From NCBI RefSeq assembly GCF_026967925.1, contig NZ_JAPVBI010000002.1, forward strand, positions 1,293,628-1,357,627: DNA of 64,000 bases. Reading direction: 5' to 3'. The notes under the pieces were generated by a model. That model was not told the origin of the DNA. It did no database searches and worked only from the letters and a program-made list of their open reading frames with translations. A program made the position numbers and the translations under genes. Of this stretch, positions 48,183 through 58,600 are shown piece after piece (position 1 is the stretch's first letter; each line of letters opens with the position of its first letter). Source of the DNA: Modestobacter sp. VKM Ac-2985. GTDB taxonomy: Bacteria; Actinomycetota; Actinomycetes; Mycobacteriales; Geodermatophilaceae.

Positions 48183-50383
48183 TGGCGATCTCCATGGACA
48201 CGCCGCTGACGAAGGTGCTCGGCCCGAAGACGGCGAAGGTGATGGCCGAGCAGCTGGCGCTGCACACGGTGCGCGACCTGCTGCGGCACTACCCCCGCCG
48301 CTACGCCCGGCGCGGGGAGATGAGCCGGCTGGACGGCCTGGAGGTCGGCGACCGGGTCACGGTGCTGGCCCAGGTGAAGAGCGTCAGCACCCGGCGGATG
48401 CAGCAGCGCCGCGGCACCCTCACCGAGGTGACCGTCGGCGACGGCGCGGGCAGCATGCGGCTGGTCTTCTTCAACAACCGGCACGCGCACCTCGACGTCG
48501 GCGAGTGGGGGCTCTTCGCCGGCACCGTGGGTCTGTGGCGGGGGGACAAGCAGTTCAGCCACCCCGACTGCCACATCATCACCGGGGACGACGACGACTG
48601 GGCCCGGGCGCTGGTGCCCCTGTACCCGGCCAGCAAGGACGTCTCCAGCTGGGTCATCCAGAAGTCGGTCAAGCTGCTGCTGGACGACGCCCACTCCCTG
48701 GAGCAGCTGCTCGAGGACCCGATCCCCGAACCCGTCCGCGAGCGGCACGGCCTGGTCGACCTGGCCACCGCACTCCGGCAGAAGCACCGGCCGGAGAGCC
48801 AGGAGCAGGTCGACTCCGCCGACGAGCGGCTCAAGTGGGACGAGGCGCTCGTCCTGCAGGCGACGCTCGCCGCCCGCCGCCGGGCCGCCGCGCTGGAGCC
48901 CGGCATCGCCCGGCCGGGGCGCAGCGGCGGGCTGCTGGACGCGGTCGACGCGGCCCTGCCGTTCGCGCTGACCGACGGCCAGCGCGAGGTCGGCGAGGAG
49001 CTGGCCGCCGAGCTGTCCCGCGAGCAGCCGATGAACCGGCTGCTGCAGGGCGAGGTCGGTTCGGGGAAGACGGTCGTCGCGCTGCGGGCGATGGCCCAGG
49101 TCGTCGACGCCGGGGGACAGGCCGCGCTGCTCGCGCCCACCGAGGTGCTCGCCGCCCAGCACGCCCGCAGCCTCGGCGCGATCCTGGGCCCGCTGGGGCG
49201 CGCGGGCGAGCTCGACGGTGACCCGGAGGGCACCCGGGTGGTGCTGCTCACCGGCTCGCAGAAGGCCGCCGTCCGCCGCGAGGCGCGGGCTGCCGTCGCC
49301 GACGGGAGCGCGGGCATCGTCGTGGGCACCCACGCCCTGCTGCAGGAGGGTGTGGAGTTCGCCGACCTGGGGCTGGTCGTCGTCGATGAGCAGCACCGGT
49401 TCGGGGTGGAACAGCGGGACGCGCTGCGCGCCAAGGGCACCCGGCCGCCGCACGTGCTGGTGATGACGGCCACCCCGATCCCGCGCACCGTGGCGATGAC
49501 CGTCTACGGCGACCTGGAGACCTCCACGCTGCGCCAGCTGCCGGCCGGCCGCGGCGGGGTGTCCAGCTCGGTCGTGCCGGTGGGGGAGAAGCCGACCTGG
49601 CTGGACCGCGCCTGGGCCCGGGTGCGCGAGGAGGTCGCGGCCGGGCGGCAGGTCTACGTCGTCTGCCCCCGGATCGGCGACCTCGAGGACGGCGGCACGG
49701 GCGACGGCGGGCCGGACGACGCGGACGGCGCGCCCCCGCCGGAGGAGAAGGGCGGCGCCAGCGACAAGCGCCCCCCGCTCGCGGTGCTCGACGTCGCCGA
49801 GGGGCTGCGCAACGGCCCGTTGTCGTCGCTGCGGGTCGAGGTGCTGCACGGCCGGATGCCGCCGGAGGAGAAGGAGGCCCGGATGCGTGCCTTCGCCGCC
49901 GCGGAGGTCGAGGTGCTGGTCGCCACCACCGTCGTCGAGGTGGGGGTCGACGTGCCCAATGCCACGGTCATGGTGGTGATGGACGCCGACCGGTTCGGCG
50001 TCAGCCAGCTGCACCAGCTGCGCGGCCGGGTGGCCCGCGGGAGGCACGCCGGCCTGTGCCTGCTGGTCACCGAGGCGCCCAGCACCTCACCGACCGGGCA
50101 GCGGCTGGCCGCGGTCGCCGCGACCACCGACGGCTTCGCCCTCGCCCGGCTGGACCTGGAGACCCGCCGGGAGGGTGACGTGCTGGGCGCGGCACAGTCC
50201 GGCCGCCGGTCGAACGTGAAGCTGCTGTCCCTGCTGGACGACGAGGCGCTGATCGCCGAGGCCCGGGTCGAGGCCACGGCGCTGGTCGAGCAGGGCGGCG
50301 GGCTCGCCGACCACCCCGAGCTGGCCGCCGCCGTCGCCGCCCTGGCGCTGGACGAGCGCGCCACCTACCTGGAGAAGGCATGA
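48182..50383 (+). CDS. recG: ATP-dependent DNA helicase RecG
   Basis: Regresses stalled forks and unwinds branched DNA. 733 residues: OB-fold wedge domain (~60-170), then helicase motifs GEVGSGKTVVA, APTEVLAAQH, VVDEQHRFG, TATPIPRT, and TTVVEVGVDVPNA, with the TRG-like C-terminal hook. An insert (~505-535) is acidic and poorly conserved. GTG overlaps the DAK2 stop by one base; an ATG at 48194 is an alternative start. Confidence 0.96.
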   Translation: MAISMDTPLTKVLGPKTAKVMAEQLALHTVRDLLRHYPRRYARRGEMSRLDGLEVGDRVTVLAQVKSVSTRRMQQRRGTLTEVTVGDGAGSMRLVFFNNRHAHLDVGEWGLFAGTVGLWRGDKQFSHPDCHIITGDDDDWARALVPLYPASKDVSSWVIQKSVKLLLDDAHSLEQLLEDPIPEPVRERHGLVDLATALRQKHRPESQEQVDSADERLKWDEALVLQATLAARRRAAALEPGIARPGRSGGLLDAVDAALPFALTDGQREVGEELAAELSREQPMNRLLQGEVGSGKTVVALRAMAQVVDAGGQAALLAPTEVLAAQHARSLGAILGPLGRAGELDGDPEGTRVVLLTGSQKAAVRREARAAVADGSAGIVVGTHALLQEGVEFADLGLVVVDEQHRFGVEQRDALRAKGTRPPHVLVMTATPIPRTVAMTVYGDLETSTLRQLPAGRGGVSSSVVPVGEKPTWLDRAWARVREEVAAGRQVYVVCPRIGDLEDGGTGDGGPDDADGAPPPEEKGGASDKRPPLAVLDVAEGLRNGPLSSLRVEVLHGRMPPEEKEARMRAFAAAEVEVLVATTVVEVGVDVPNATVMVVMDADRFGVSQLHQLRGRVARGRHAGLCLLVTEAPSTSPTGQRLAAVAATTDGFALARLDLETRREGDVLGAAQSGRRSNVKLLSLLDDEALIAEARVEATALVEQGGGLADHPELAAAVAALALDERATYLEKA

Positions 50384-50934
50384 CGAGGTTGATCGCCGGC
50401 GTGGCCGGCGGGCGTCGGCTCAAGGTCCCCCGGGCCGGGGTGCGCCCCACCGGCGACCGGGCCCGGGAGGGGCTGTTCAACTCCCTGGGCTCGCTGCTGG
50501 ACCTCGACGGCGCCCGTGTGCTGGACCTCTACGCCGGCTCCGGGGCGCTCGGGCTGGAGGCGCTGTCCCGCGGGGCGGCCGAGGCGGTCTTCGTGGAGTC
50601 CGGTGCCGGCGTGCTGCCGGTGCTGCGCGGCAACATCGAGACCGTGGGCCTGCGCGGGGCGCGCGTGGTGCAGGGCAGCGTCCAGACCGTGGTGGCCGCG
50701 CCGGCGCCGGCGGAGTTCGACCTGGTGTTCGCCGACCCGCCCTACGCCGCCCCGGTCGAGGAGGTGCTCGGCGTGCTCGAGGCGCTCGCCGGCAACGGCT
50801 GGCTGGCCCCGGACGCCGTCGTGGTGGTGGAGCGGTCCAGCCGGGAGAAGACCTTCCCGTGGCCGACACCCTTCGACGGACTGCGCGATCGGCGGTACGG
50901 AGAGGCGGTGCTCCGGTACGGTCGCTTGTCGTGA
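50380..50934 (+). CDS. rsmD: 16S rRNA (guanine-966 N2) methyltransferase
   Basis: A 184-residue SAM-dependent methyltransferase: RPTGDRAREGLFNSL, SAM loop LDLYAGSGALGLEALSRGA and catalytic DPPYA. Overlaps recG (ATGA) and coaD (GTGA). Confidence 0.95.
   Translation: MTRLIAGVAGGRRLKVPRAGVRPTGDRAREGLFNSLGSLLDLDGARVLDLYAGSGALGLEALSRGAAEAVFVESGAGVLPVLRGNIETVGLRGARVVQGSVQTVVAAPAPAEFDLVFADPPYAAPVEEVLGVLEALAGNGWLAPDAVVVVERSSREKTFPWPTPFDGLRDRRYGEAVLRYGRLS
50917..50922 (+). promoter_or_regulatory. Internal -10 element for coaD
   Basis: TACGGT inside the rsmD 3' end, 8 nt before the coaD GTG, so coaD may also have its own leaderless transcript. Confidence 0.4.
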
Positions 50935-51416
50935 GGCGAGCGGTCTGTCCCGGTTCGTTCGACCCGGTCACCAACGGCCATGTCGATGTGATCGCGCGCG
51001 CCGCCGGCCTGTACGACGAGCTGGTCGTGGCGGTGCTGGTCAACCCCGGCAAGGCCGGCCTGTTCGACGTCCACGAGCGGATGTCGCTGCTGCGTGAGGC
51101 GGTCGTCGACCTGCCCAACGTCACGGTCGACAGCTTCGAGGGGCTGCTCGTCGACTACTGCCTGGCCCAGCAGATCCCGGTCATCGTCAAGGGCCTGCGG
51201 GCGGTCGGCGACTTCGAGTACGAGCTGCAGATGGCCCAGATGAACCGGGAGCTCGCCGCCGTCGAGACCCTGTTCGTGCCCACCGCACCCCAGGTGGGGC
51301 ACCTGTCCTCCAGCCTGGTCAAGCAGATCGCCCGCTTCGGTGGCGACGTGTCGTCCCTGGTGCCCAAGGCGGTCAACGACCGGCTGGTGGCCCAGTCGAG
51401 GGGGAGGCAGTCGTGA
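50931..51416 (+). CDS. coaD: Phosphopantetheine adenylyltransferase
   Basis: Transfers AMP to 4'-phosphopantetheine in coenzyme A synthesis. 161 residues: CPGSFDPVTNGH holds the TxGH nucleotide motif, with KGLRAVGDFEYELQMAQMN and SSSLVKQIA. GTG start overlaps the rsmD stop; the frame upstream of it belongs to rsmD. Confidence 0.97.
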   Translation: MRRAVCPGSFDPVTNGHVDVIARAAGLYDELVVAVLVNPGKAGLFDVHERMSLLREAVVDLPNVTVDSFEGLLVDYCLAQQIPVIVKGLRAVGDFEYELQMAQMNRELAAVETLFVPTAPQVGHLSSSLVKQIARFGGDVSSLVPKAVNDRLVAQSRGRQS

Positions 51417-52102
51417 CCGAGGTCGTGTACCGGCTCTACGAGACCGTCGACGAGCTGACGACGGTGATCGAGAACGCCCGCAGCGTGCCGATGTCCAGCT
51501 CCTGCATGGTGCCGCGCGACCACCTGCTCGACCTGCTCGACGACCTCCGGGAGAACCTGCCCGAGGAGGTCCAGCAGGCCGGGGCGATCGTCGAGCAGCG
51601 CGCCGAGATCCTGCAGCAGGCGCAGGCCGAGGCCGAGCGGCTCACCGGCCGCACCCGCAGCGAGAGCGAACAGGTGGTCGTCGCCGCCCGCCGGCAGCGG
51701 GAGGAGCTCGTCGGCACCGCCCGCCGCCAGCGGGACGAGATCCTCACCGAGGCGCAGGCCCAGGCCGACGAGCTGATCGCCGGCGCGGAGGAGGAGGCCG
51801 AGGAGCTGCTCGCCGAGGCCCGCCGGCTGCGCGACCAGCTGGTGCGGGACGGGCAGGAGCAGCGCGCCGAGCTGATCGCCGCTGGTCAGGCCGAGCACGA
51901 GCGGTTGCTCACCGAGACCGAGGTGTACCGGACCGCCGTCGACCGGGCCGACGAGCTCGGTGCTCAGACCGTCGCCGACGTGGCCCGGATGCGGGCCGAG
52001 GTGGACGACTACGTCGACAGCCGGCTGGCCGACTTCGGGAACACCCTGGCGCACATGGCGCGTTCGGTGGAGAAGGCCCGGGACAACCTCCGCAGCCCGT
52101 GA
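51413..52102 (+). CDS. sepIVA: DivIVA-like coiled-coil septation protein SepIVA
   Basis: 229 residues: an N-terminal DivIVA-like segment (~1-60, VPRDHLLDLLDDLRENLP) followed by a long, Glu/Arg/Gln-rich coiled coil (~60-225). It matches the size, fold and position (between coaD/rpmF and smc genes) of mycobacterial SepIVA, which takes part in septum and cell-wall assembly. GGGGAGG precedes the GTG, which overlaps the coaD stop. Confidence 0.88.
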   Translation: MTEVVYRLYETVDELTTVIENARSVPMSSSCMVPRDHLLDLLDDLRENLPEEVQQAGAIVEQRAEILQQAQAEAERLTGRTRSESEQVVVAARRQREELVGTARRQRDEILTEAQAQADELIAGAEEEAEELLAEARRLRDQLVRDGQEQRAELIAAGQAEHERLLTETEVYRTAVDRADELGAQTVADVARMRAEVDDYVDSRLADFGNTLAHMARSVEKARDNLRSP

Positions 52103-52149
52103 CCGGTACGCCCCACCCCTGACCGGGAGGGGCGGACGGAGGGATCGGG

Positions 52150-52155
52150 TAGGCT
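52150..52155 (+). promoter_or_regulatory. Possible -10 of the DUF177-rpmF operon
   Basis: TAGGCT lies 91 nt before the DUF177 start, in the only gap (144 bp) between sepIVA and that gene. No clear -35. Confidence 0.35.
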
Positions 52156-52246
52156 GGACGTCTGTCCGGCTGCTGCCGTCCCGCGTGCCCGTCCGGCGCG
52201 GGCCTCGCGCCGGGCGCCCCCACCTTCGACGACGACGAGTACCGAC

Positions 52247-52972
52247 ATGCCTGCTTCCTCCGCGCGCTCCACGGGGCCGTCCTCCGGCGCTGCGTCCACC
52301 GACGCCCGGCGCCCGGCCGGCGACCCCGTCGACAAGCCGCTCCCCACGCCGGCCGAGAAGGCCGCCGAGAAGGCCTGGAAGATCGACCTCCGGGAACTCG
52401 GCCGCCGGGCCGGCTCGATGCGCGAGTGGGAGAAGACCCTCCCGGCCTTGTCCGGCTGGGGCGTGGAGATGATCGGCGTCCCCGAGGGCGCACCGGTCCA
52501 GCTCCACCTCCGCCTGGAGTCGGTGATGGAGGGCGTCCTGGTCACCGGTCAGGTCGAGCTCCCGGTCACCGGCCAGTGCGCCCGCTGCCTCGACCCGGTC
52601 GAGGACACCGTGGAGCTCGACGTCCAGGAGCTCTACGCCTACGCGGGCAGCACCACCGAGGCGACCAGCGGCGAGGACGAGGTGCGCCGCATCGACGGCG
52701 ACCGGCTCGACCTGGCGCCGCTGGTCCGTGACACCGTCGTCCTGACCCTCCCGCTGTCGCCCACCTGCCAGCCCGACTGTGCCGGCCTGTGCGTCGAGTG
52801 CGGCGAGCGGCTCGACGACCTCCCTGCCGACCACTCCCACGAGGTGCTCGACCCCCGATGGGCCGGGCTCGCCGCCCGGTTCACCGAGACGGCCGACAGT
52901 GCCGACCCGACCGACAGCGCGGCCGGACCCCAGCCGGGGTCCACCAACCGCACCAACCCAGAGGAGAACTGA
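52247..52972 (+). CDS. DUF177 (YceD-type) protein
   Basis: A 241-residue protein: disordered first ~40 residues, then [14 protein letters not shown] and the DUF177 cysteine pattern GQCARCLDP and [13 protein letters not shown]. The family is tied to 23S rRNA maturation and always sits next to rpmF, as here (2 nt apart). ATG start; the Ser/Thr/Pro-rich tails are variable. Confidence 0.92.
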   Translation: MPASSARSTGPSSGAASTDARRPAGDPVDKPLPTPAEKAAEKAWKIDLRELGRRAGSMREWEKTLPALSGWGVEMIGVPEGAPVQLHLRLESVMEGVLVTGQVELPVTGQCARCLDPVEDTVELDVQELYAYAGSTTEATSGEDEVRRIDGDRLDLAPLVRDTVVLTLPLSPTCQPDCAGLCVECGERLDDLPADHSHEVLDPRWAGLAARFTETADSADPTDSAAGPQPGSTNRTNPEEN

Positions 52973-52974
52973 CC

Positions 52975-53154
52975 GTGGCCGTTCCGAAGCGGAAGATGTC
53001 CCGGAGCAACACCCGCGCCCGCCGGTCGCAGTGGAAGGCCACGGCCCCCACCCTGGCGCCCTGCCCCAACGCGGCCTGCCGTGAGCTCAAGCCGCCGCAC
53101 CAGGCGTGCCCCACCTGCGGCCAGCACGACGGCCGCCAGGTCCTCTCGGTCTGA
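52975..53154 (+). CDS. rpmF: 50S ribosomal protein L32
   Basis: 59 residues starting GTG ([20 protein letters not shown]) after GAGGAG. Two CxxC-type pairs (CPNAAC, CPTC) make it the zinc-binding form. Confidence 0.96.
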   Translation: MAVPKRKMSRSNTRARRSQWKATAPTLAPCPNAACRELKPPHQACPTCGQHDGRQVLSV

Positions 53155-53170
53155 CCTGCGCAGCTCAAGC

Positions 53171-53989
53171 GTGGCGCGGCCGACCAGCACACCGGCGTCC
53201 TCGGTGCTGAGCTCCCTCCCCGGGGAGCCCAGGGCCGAGGACGCCGGTGGTCGTGTGCCCGCAGGGGGCACCGCACACGCCGAGCGGGCGGCCCGCTGGC
53301 TGCTCGGGGCGCTCGACCTCCAGCTGCCCGGCGACCTGCTCGGGCTGGCGCTGACCCACCGGTCCTACGCCTACGAGAACGGTGGGCTGCCCACCAACGA
53401 GCGCCTGGAGTTCCTCGGCGACTCGGTGCTCGGGCTGGTGGTCACCGACGAGCTCTACCGCAGCCACCCCGACCTGCCCGAGGGCCAGCTGGCGAAGCTG
53501 CGCGCCTCGGTCGTCAACATGACCTCGCTGGCCCGCGTCTCCCGGTCCCTGGGCGACGGGGGCATCGGCCCGCACCTGCTGCTGGGCCGGGGTGAGCAGG
53601 CCACCGGTGGCCGGGAGAAGGACTCGATCCTCGCCGACGCGCTCGAGGCGCTGATCGGTGCGGTCCACCTCGGGCTGGGGCTGGAGGCCGCCTCGGCGGT
53701 CGTGCACCGGCTGTTCGACCCCCTGCTGGCGGAGTCGGCCACCCGTGGGGCCGGCCTGGACTGGAAGACCAGCCTCCAGGAGCTCGGGGCCTCCCGCGGA
53801 CTGGGCGCCCCGGTCTACGAGGTCGAGGACGACGGTCCCGACCACGCCAAGACCTTCACCGCCGCGGTCCTGCTGGCCGGCGAGGTGCGTGGTTCGGGTG
53901 CCGGTCGGACGAAGAAGGCAGCCGAGCAGGAGGCCGCCGAGACGGCCTGGCACGCCCTGTCGGCCGACGGCGGACCGACCGGGGACTGA
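53171..53989 (+). CDS. rnc: Ribonuclease III
   Basis: Cleaves double-stranded RNA in rRNA maturation. Catalytic domain with signature [15 protein letters not shown] and the second acidic site [16 protein letters not shown]-terminal dsRBD (~195-265, [22 protein letters not shown]). From GTG 53171 it has 272 residues; GTG 53255 would give 244, closer to the family norm, and is the main alternative because the extra segment is poorly conserved. Confidence 0.93.
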   Translation: MARPTSTPASSVLSSLPGEPRAEDAGGRVPAGGTAHAERAARWLLGALDLQLPGDLLGLALTHRSYAYENGGLPTNERLEFLGDSVLGLVVTDELYRSHPDLPEGQLAKLRASVVNMTSLARVSRSLGDGGIGPHLLLGRGEQATGGREKDSILADALEALIGAVHLGLGLEAASAVVHRLFDPLLAESATRGAGLDWKTSLQELGASRGLGAPVYEVEDDGPDHAKTFTAAVLLAGEVRGSGAGRTKKAAEQEAAETAWHALSADGGPTGD

Positions 53990-53992
53990 GTC

Positions 53993-54871
53993 GTGCCGGA
54001 GCTGCCCGAGGTCGAGGTCGTCCGCCGCGGTCTGGAGCGCTGGGTCGCCGGCCGGACGATCCGCCAGGTCGAGGTGCACCACCCCCGCGCGGTGCGCCGA
54101 CACCTGGAGGGGGCCGACCACTTCGTCGCCGCGCTCACCGGCCGGACGCTCACCGCAGCCCACCGCCGCGGCAAGTACCTCTGGCTGCCGCTGGCCGAGC
54201 CCGACGGTGCGCCGTCCGGGCACGCCCTCGTCGCCCACCTGGGCATGAGCGGGCAGCTGCTGGTCGAGAAGCCCGACGAGCCCGACGAGGTGCACCTGCG
54301 GGCCCGGTTCCGGTTCACCGACGGCGGCCGTGAGCTGCGTTTCGTCGACCAGCGGACCTTCGGGGGGCTCGCGGTGGAGGAGGCCCCGGGCGACGGTCTC
54401 CCGGCGCGGCTGGCGCACATCGCCACCGACCCGCTGGACCCCGGGTTCGACGTCGACGCCTTCAGCGCGGCCCTGCGTCGCCGGCACACCGAGGTGAAGC
54501 GGGCGCTGCTGGACCAGACGCTGATCGGCGGGATCGGCAACATCTACGCAGACGAGTCGCTGTGGCGGGCCCGGCTGCACGGGGCCCGGCCGACCGACAA
54601 GCTCACCCGCGCCCAGGTCAGCGACCTGCTGGAGGGTGTCCGGGACGTGCTCGGCGAGAGCCTGGCGCAGGGCGGCACCTCCTTCGACTCGCTCTACGTC
54701 GACGTCAACGGGCAGAGCGGCTACTTCTCCCGGCACCTGGCCGTGTACGGCCAGCTCGACCGCCCGTGCCCCCGTTGTGGCACCCCGATCCGCCGGGAGT
54801 CCTTCATGAACCGCTCCAGCTACAGCTGCCCGCAGTGCCAGCCCCGTCCGCGCATCCGCCCGGCCCGATGA
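53993..54871 (+). CDS. mutM: Formamidopyrimidine-DNA glycosylase
   Basis: Excises 8-oxoguanine. 292 residues: N-terminal [14 protein letters not shown] (catalytic Pro and Glu after the initiator), the H2TH segment [16 protein letters not shown], and a C-terminal zinc finger CPRCG...CPQCQ. GTG 3 nt after rnc. Confidence 0.96.
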   Translation: MPELPEVEVVRRGLERWVAGRTIRQVEVHHPRAVRRHLEGADHFVAALTGRTLTAAHRRGKYLWLPLAEPDGAPSGHALVAHLGMSGQLLVEKPDEPDEVHLRARFRFTDGGRELRFVDQRTFGGLAVEEAPGDGLPARLAHIATDPLDPGFDVDAFSAALRRRHTEVKRALLDQTLIGGIGNIYADESLWRARLHGARPTDKLTRAQVSDLLEGVRDVLGESLAQGGTSFDSLYVDVNGQSGYFSRHLAVYGQLDRPCPRCGTPIRRESFMNRSSYSCPQCQPRPRIRPAR

Positions 54872-55143
54872 GCGCGCCCCGCCGGGTGGTCGCCCTGGTC
54901 GACGGCCAGGTGCAGGGCGTCGGCTACCGCTGGTTCGTGCGGCAGGCGGCGACCGGGCGTGGCCTGACCGGGTCGGCGACGAACCTGCCCGACGGCCGTG
55001 TGGAGGTCGTCCTCGAGGGCCCGGACGACGACGTGCGCGCCGCGCTCGCCGAGCTCTCCGGGCCGCGGGCCCCGGGTTCGGTCACCTCGGTGGAACACCG
55101 GGACGAGGACGTGCAGGCGGTGCCCGACTTCACCGTGAGGTGA
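54868..55143 (+). CDS. acyP: Acylphosphatase
   Basis: A 91-residue small alpha/beta enzyme hydrolysing acyl phosphates: [16 protein letters not shown] contains the catalytic Arg, and [16 protein letters not shown] the catalytic Asn. ATG overlaps the mutM stop. Same order (mutM-acyP-smc) as mycobacteria. Confidence 0.95.
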   Translation: MSAPRRVVALVDGQVQGVGYRWFVRQAATGRGLTGSATNLPDGRVEVVLEGPDDDVRAALAELSGPRAPGSVTSVEHRDEDVQAVPDFTVR

Positions 55144-55187
55144 CGAAGACGACATCCCCCCGACACGGTGGCGTCGCCGCGCTGCCG

Positions 55188-55216
55188 TTGACCCAGGTCG
55201 GAGCTGGTGTCACCCT
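55188..55216 (+). promoter_or_regulatory. Promoter before the small coiled-coil gene
   Basis: TTGACC (55188-55193), 17-nt spacer, CACCCT (55211-55216); the start codon is 75 nt downstream. Confidence 0.5.
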
Positions 55217-55291
55217 GAGGACACCAGCCCGCGCAGACCGCCCTCCGGCGGTGCGACGGGACCTCTTCCTGCAGTGAAAGGCCGCTGAGCC

Positions 55292-55483
55292 ATGGCCAAG
55301 GCCCTGTTCGGTTCCGTCGTCGCTCCCCACGAGCTGCGAGCAGCCGAGGAGAACGCCGCCCTGCGGGCGAAGGTGCGCCGGCTCGAGGCGCAGCTCGCCG
55401 CCCTCCGCGAGGAGCGCGACGCGGCGATCGCCCGCGAGCTGCTCACCATGGCCCACGAGTCGGCCGACCCCGTCCTCGCTTAG
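55292..55483 (+). CDS. Small conserved coiled-coil protein
   Basis: 63 residues: MAKALFGSVVAPHELRAAEE followed by a leucine-heptad helix (ENAALRAKVRRLEAQLAALREE). Streptomycetes and relatives encode similar short proteins starting MAKALLG with a coiled coil. A GAAAGG lies 10 nt before the ATG. It has its own promoter-like sequence. Function unknown. Confidence 0.8.
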   Translation: MAKALFGSVVAPHELRAAEENAALRAKVRRLEAQLAALREERDAAIARELLTMAHESADPVLA

Positions 55484-55606
55484 ACCACCTCCGTCCCACC
55501 CACCTCTCCCGTGCACAGCGGGAGGGGCGATCGGCGTGTCGTGGGTGAGGATGGGGCTGCCCTGCGCTGAGCAGGACTGTCGTACCTCCCCGGGAGTCTC
55601 TCCACC

Positions 55607-58600
55607 GTGCACCTGTCCAGCCTGACGCTCAAGGGCTTCAAGTCCTTCGCGTCGCCGACGACGCTGCGCCTGGAACCGGGGATCACCGCCGTCGTCGGCC
55701 CCAACGGCTCGGGCAAGTCCAACGTCGTCGACGCCATCGCCTGGGTGCTCGGCGAGCAGGGCGCCAAGAGCCTGCGCGGCGGCAAGATGGAGGACGTCAT
55801 CTTCGCCGGCACCGCCGGCCGCCCGGCGCTGGGCCGGGCCGAGGTCACGCTCACGATCGACAACGCCGACGGCGCCCTGCCGATCGACTACACCGAGGTC
55901 TCGATCACCCGCCGCATGTACCGCTCCGGGGAGAGCGAGTACGAGATCAACGGCGACAAGGTGCGACTGCTCGACGTCCAGGAGCTGCTCAGCGACTCCG
56001 GCATCGGCCGGGAGATGCACGTGATCGTCGGCCAGGGGCAGTTGGACGCCGTGCTGTCCGGTCGCCCGGAGGACCGGCGGGCCTTCGTCGAGGAGGCAGC
56101 GGGCGTCCTGAAGCACCGCAAGCGCAAGGAGAAGGCGCTCCGCAAGCTCGACGCGATGCAGGCCAACCTCGACCGGCTCGGCGACCTGACCGCCGAGCTG
56201 CGCCGCCAGCTGAAGCCGCTGGGCCGCCAGGCCGAGGTCGCCCGCCGCGCTGCCGGGGTCCAGGCCGACCTGCGTGACGCCCGGCTCCGGCTGCTCGCCG
56301 ACGACCTGGTCGACCTGCGCGACGCACTGGACGCCGACATCGCCGACGAGACCGCCGCCCGCGCCCGGCGCGCGACCGTGGAGGCGGCGCTGGGCGAGGC
56401 CGCCGGCAGCGAGTCGGTGCTGGAGCGGCAGCTCGCCGCCGACGCCCCGGTGCTCGCGGCGGCCCAGGACAGCTGGTTCCGGCTGTCCACCCTCGCCGAG
56501 CGGTTCCGCAGCGTCGCCCAGCTCGCCGCCGAGCGGCACCGCCACCTAGCTGCCGTCCCCGCCGCCGCGCCCGGTGGCCGGGACCCCGACCAGCTGGACG
56601 CCGAGGCCGACCGGGTCGACGCCACCGAGCGCGAGCTGGCCTCCTCCCTGGAGGCCGAACGAGCCCGGCTGGAGACCGCCGTCGCGGTGCGCGGGGAGGT
56701 CGAGACGGCGCTGGCCGGGGCCGAGCGTGCGCTGGTCGCCGCCGCCCGGGCGCTGGCCGACCGGCGTGAGCAGCTGGCCCGGCTCTCCGGGCAGGCGGCC
56801 GCGGGCCGGTCCCGGGCCGCGGCCGGCGAGGCCGAGATCGAGCGGCTGGCCGCCGCCGCGACCGAGGCCGCCGACCGTGCCCAGGTGGCCGCCGACCGGC
56901 TGGCCGCCCGGCGCGACGAGCTGAGCGCGGACGCCGGCGGCGACGAGGGGCTGGCCGCCGAGCACGCCGCCGCCGTCACCGCGCACGCCGCGGCCGCCCG
57001 GGCCGTCACCGAGCTCACCGCGGCCGAACGGGCCGCGGAACGGGACCGGGCCGGCTGGCGGGCCCGCCGCGACGCCCTGGCCCTGGGTCTGGCCCCGGCC
57101 GACGGTGCCGCCGCGGTGCTCGCCGCGGGGCTGCCCGGGGTGCTCGGTCCGGTGCCCGACCGGCTGGCCGTCCAGCCCGGGGCCGAGGTCGCGCTGGCCG
57201 CTGCCCTCGGTGGGCTGGCCGACGCCGTCGTGGTCGACGGGGTCGAGCAGGCGGCCGCGGTGCTCACCCACCTGGCGAGCACCGACGGTGGCCGGGCGGG
57301 CCTGCTGGTGACCGGCGGGCTCCCGGCCGTCTCGCGGGACGGCTGGCCCGAGCTGCCCGACGGCGCCCGCTGGGCCCTCGACCTGGTGGCGGCCCCCGCC
57401 GAGCTCGCCCCTGCGCTGGCCCGGGCGCTGGAGCGGGTCGCGGTCGTCCCCGACCTGCCGGCCGCCGTCTCCCTCGTGCGCACGCACCCCCGCGTCCGGG
57501 CGGTCACCGACACCGGCGACCTGCTCGGCGCCGACTGGTCGGTGGGGGGCCAGGCGAACGCGCCGTCGGGGCTGGAGGTGCGGGCACGGGTCGACGAGGC
57601 CGCCGCCGAGCTGGACCGGGCGACCGCGCACGCCGCCGGCCTGGCCGAGGAGCTGGCCCGGGCCCGCGAGGACGCCGCGGCACGCTCGGCCGACGTCGAC
57701 GCTGCGCTCACCGCCCGGCAGGCCGGCGACCGGGCGCGTTCGGCCGCCGCCGCCGAACTGGCCGAGCTCGGTGCCGCGGCACGCTCTGCCGTGGCCGAGG
57801 CCGAGCGGCTGGACGCCGCGCGGGTGCGGGCCGAGCAGGCGCGGGAGCAGGCCGAGGCCGGGCTGGTCGAGCTGGAGGAGCGGCTGGCGGCAGCCGAGGC
57901 CGCGCCGATGGAGGAGGAGCCCGCGACCGACGAGCGCGACCGGCTGCGCGCCGAGGCGAGCACTGCCCGGCAGGCCGAGACCGAGGCCCGGCTGGCGGTG
58001 CGCACCGCCGAGGAGCGGGCCCGGTCGCTGGCCGGTCGCGCCGAGTCGCTGCGCCGGCAGGCCCGGCAGGAGCGGGCGGCCCGCGAGCGGGCCGCCGCTG
58101 CCCGGGTCGCCCGGGAGCGGGGCGCGCGGGTGGCTGCGGAGGTGCGGGCCGGTGCGGAGGAGGCGCTGACCCACCTGGCGACCTCCCTGGCCCGCGCGGC
58201 CGCCGAGCGGGACGCCCTGGCCGAGGCGCGCACCGGTCGGGAGGCCGAGCTGCTGGTGGTCCGGGCCCGCGTGCGGGAGCACACCGCGGAGCTCGACCGG
58301 CTCACCGACGAGGTGCACCGCGACGAGGTGGCCCGCGCCGAGCAGCGGCTGCGGATCGAGGCGCTGGAGTCCCGGGCGGCCGAGGAGTACGGCGTCGACC
58401 TGCCGACCCTGCTCGCCGAGTACGGGCCGGCCGCGCCGGTCGCCCCCACCCAGGCGCAGCTGGCCGCGGCGGAGGCGGCGGGGGAGCCGGAGCCCCAGCC
58501 GGTGCCCTACGACCGCAGCACCCAGGAGCGCCGGGCCGCCCGGGCCGAGCGGGACCTCGCCGCGCTGGGCAAGGTCAACCCGCTGGCCCTGGAGGAGTTC

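Noticed and set aside
55888-58449. An 853-codon minus-strand frame within smc, Ala/Ser/Arg rich
   Set aside because: Antisense shadow of the SMC coiled coil; no recognisable domain.
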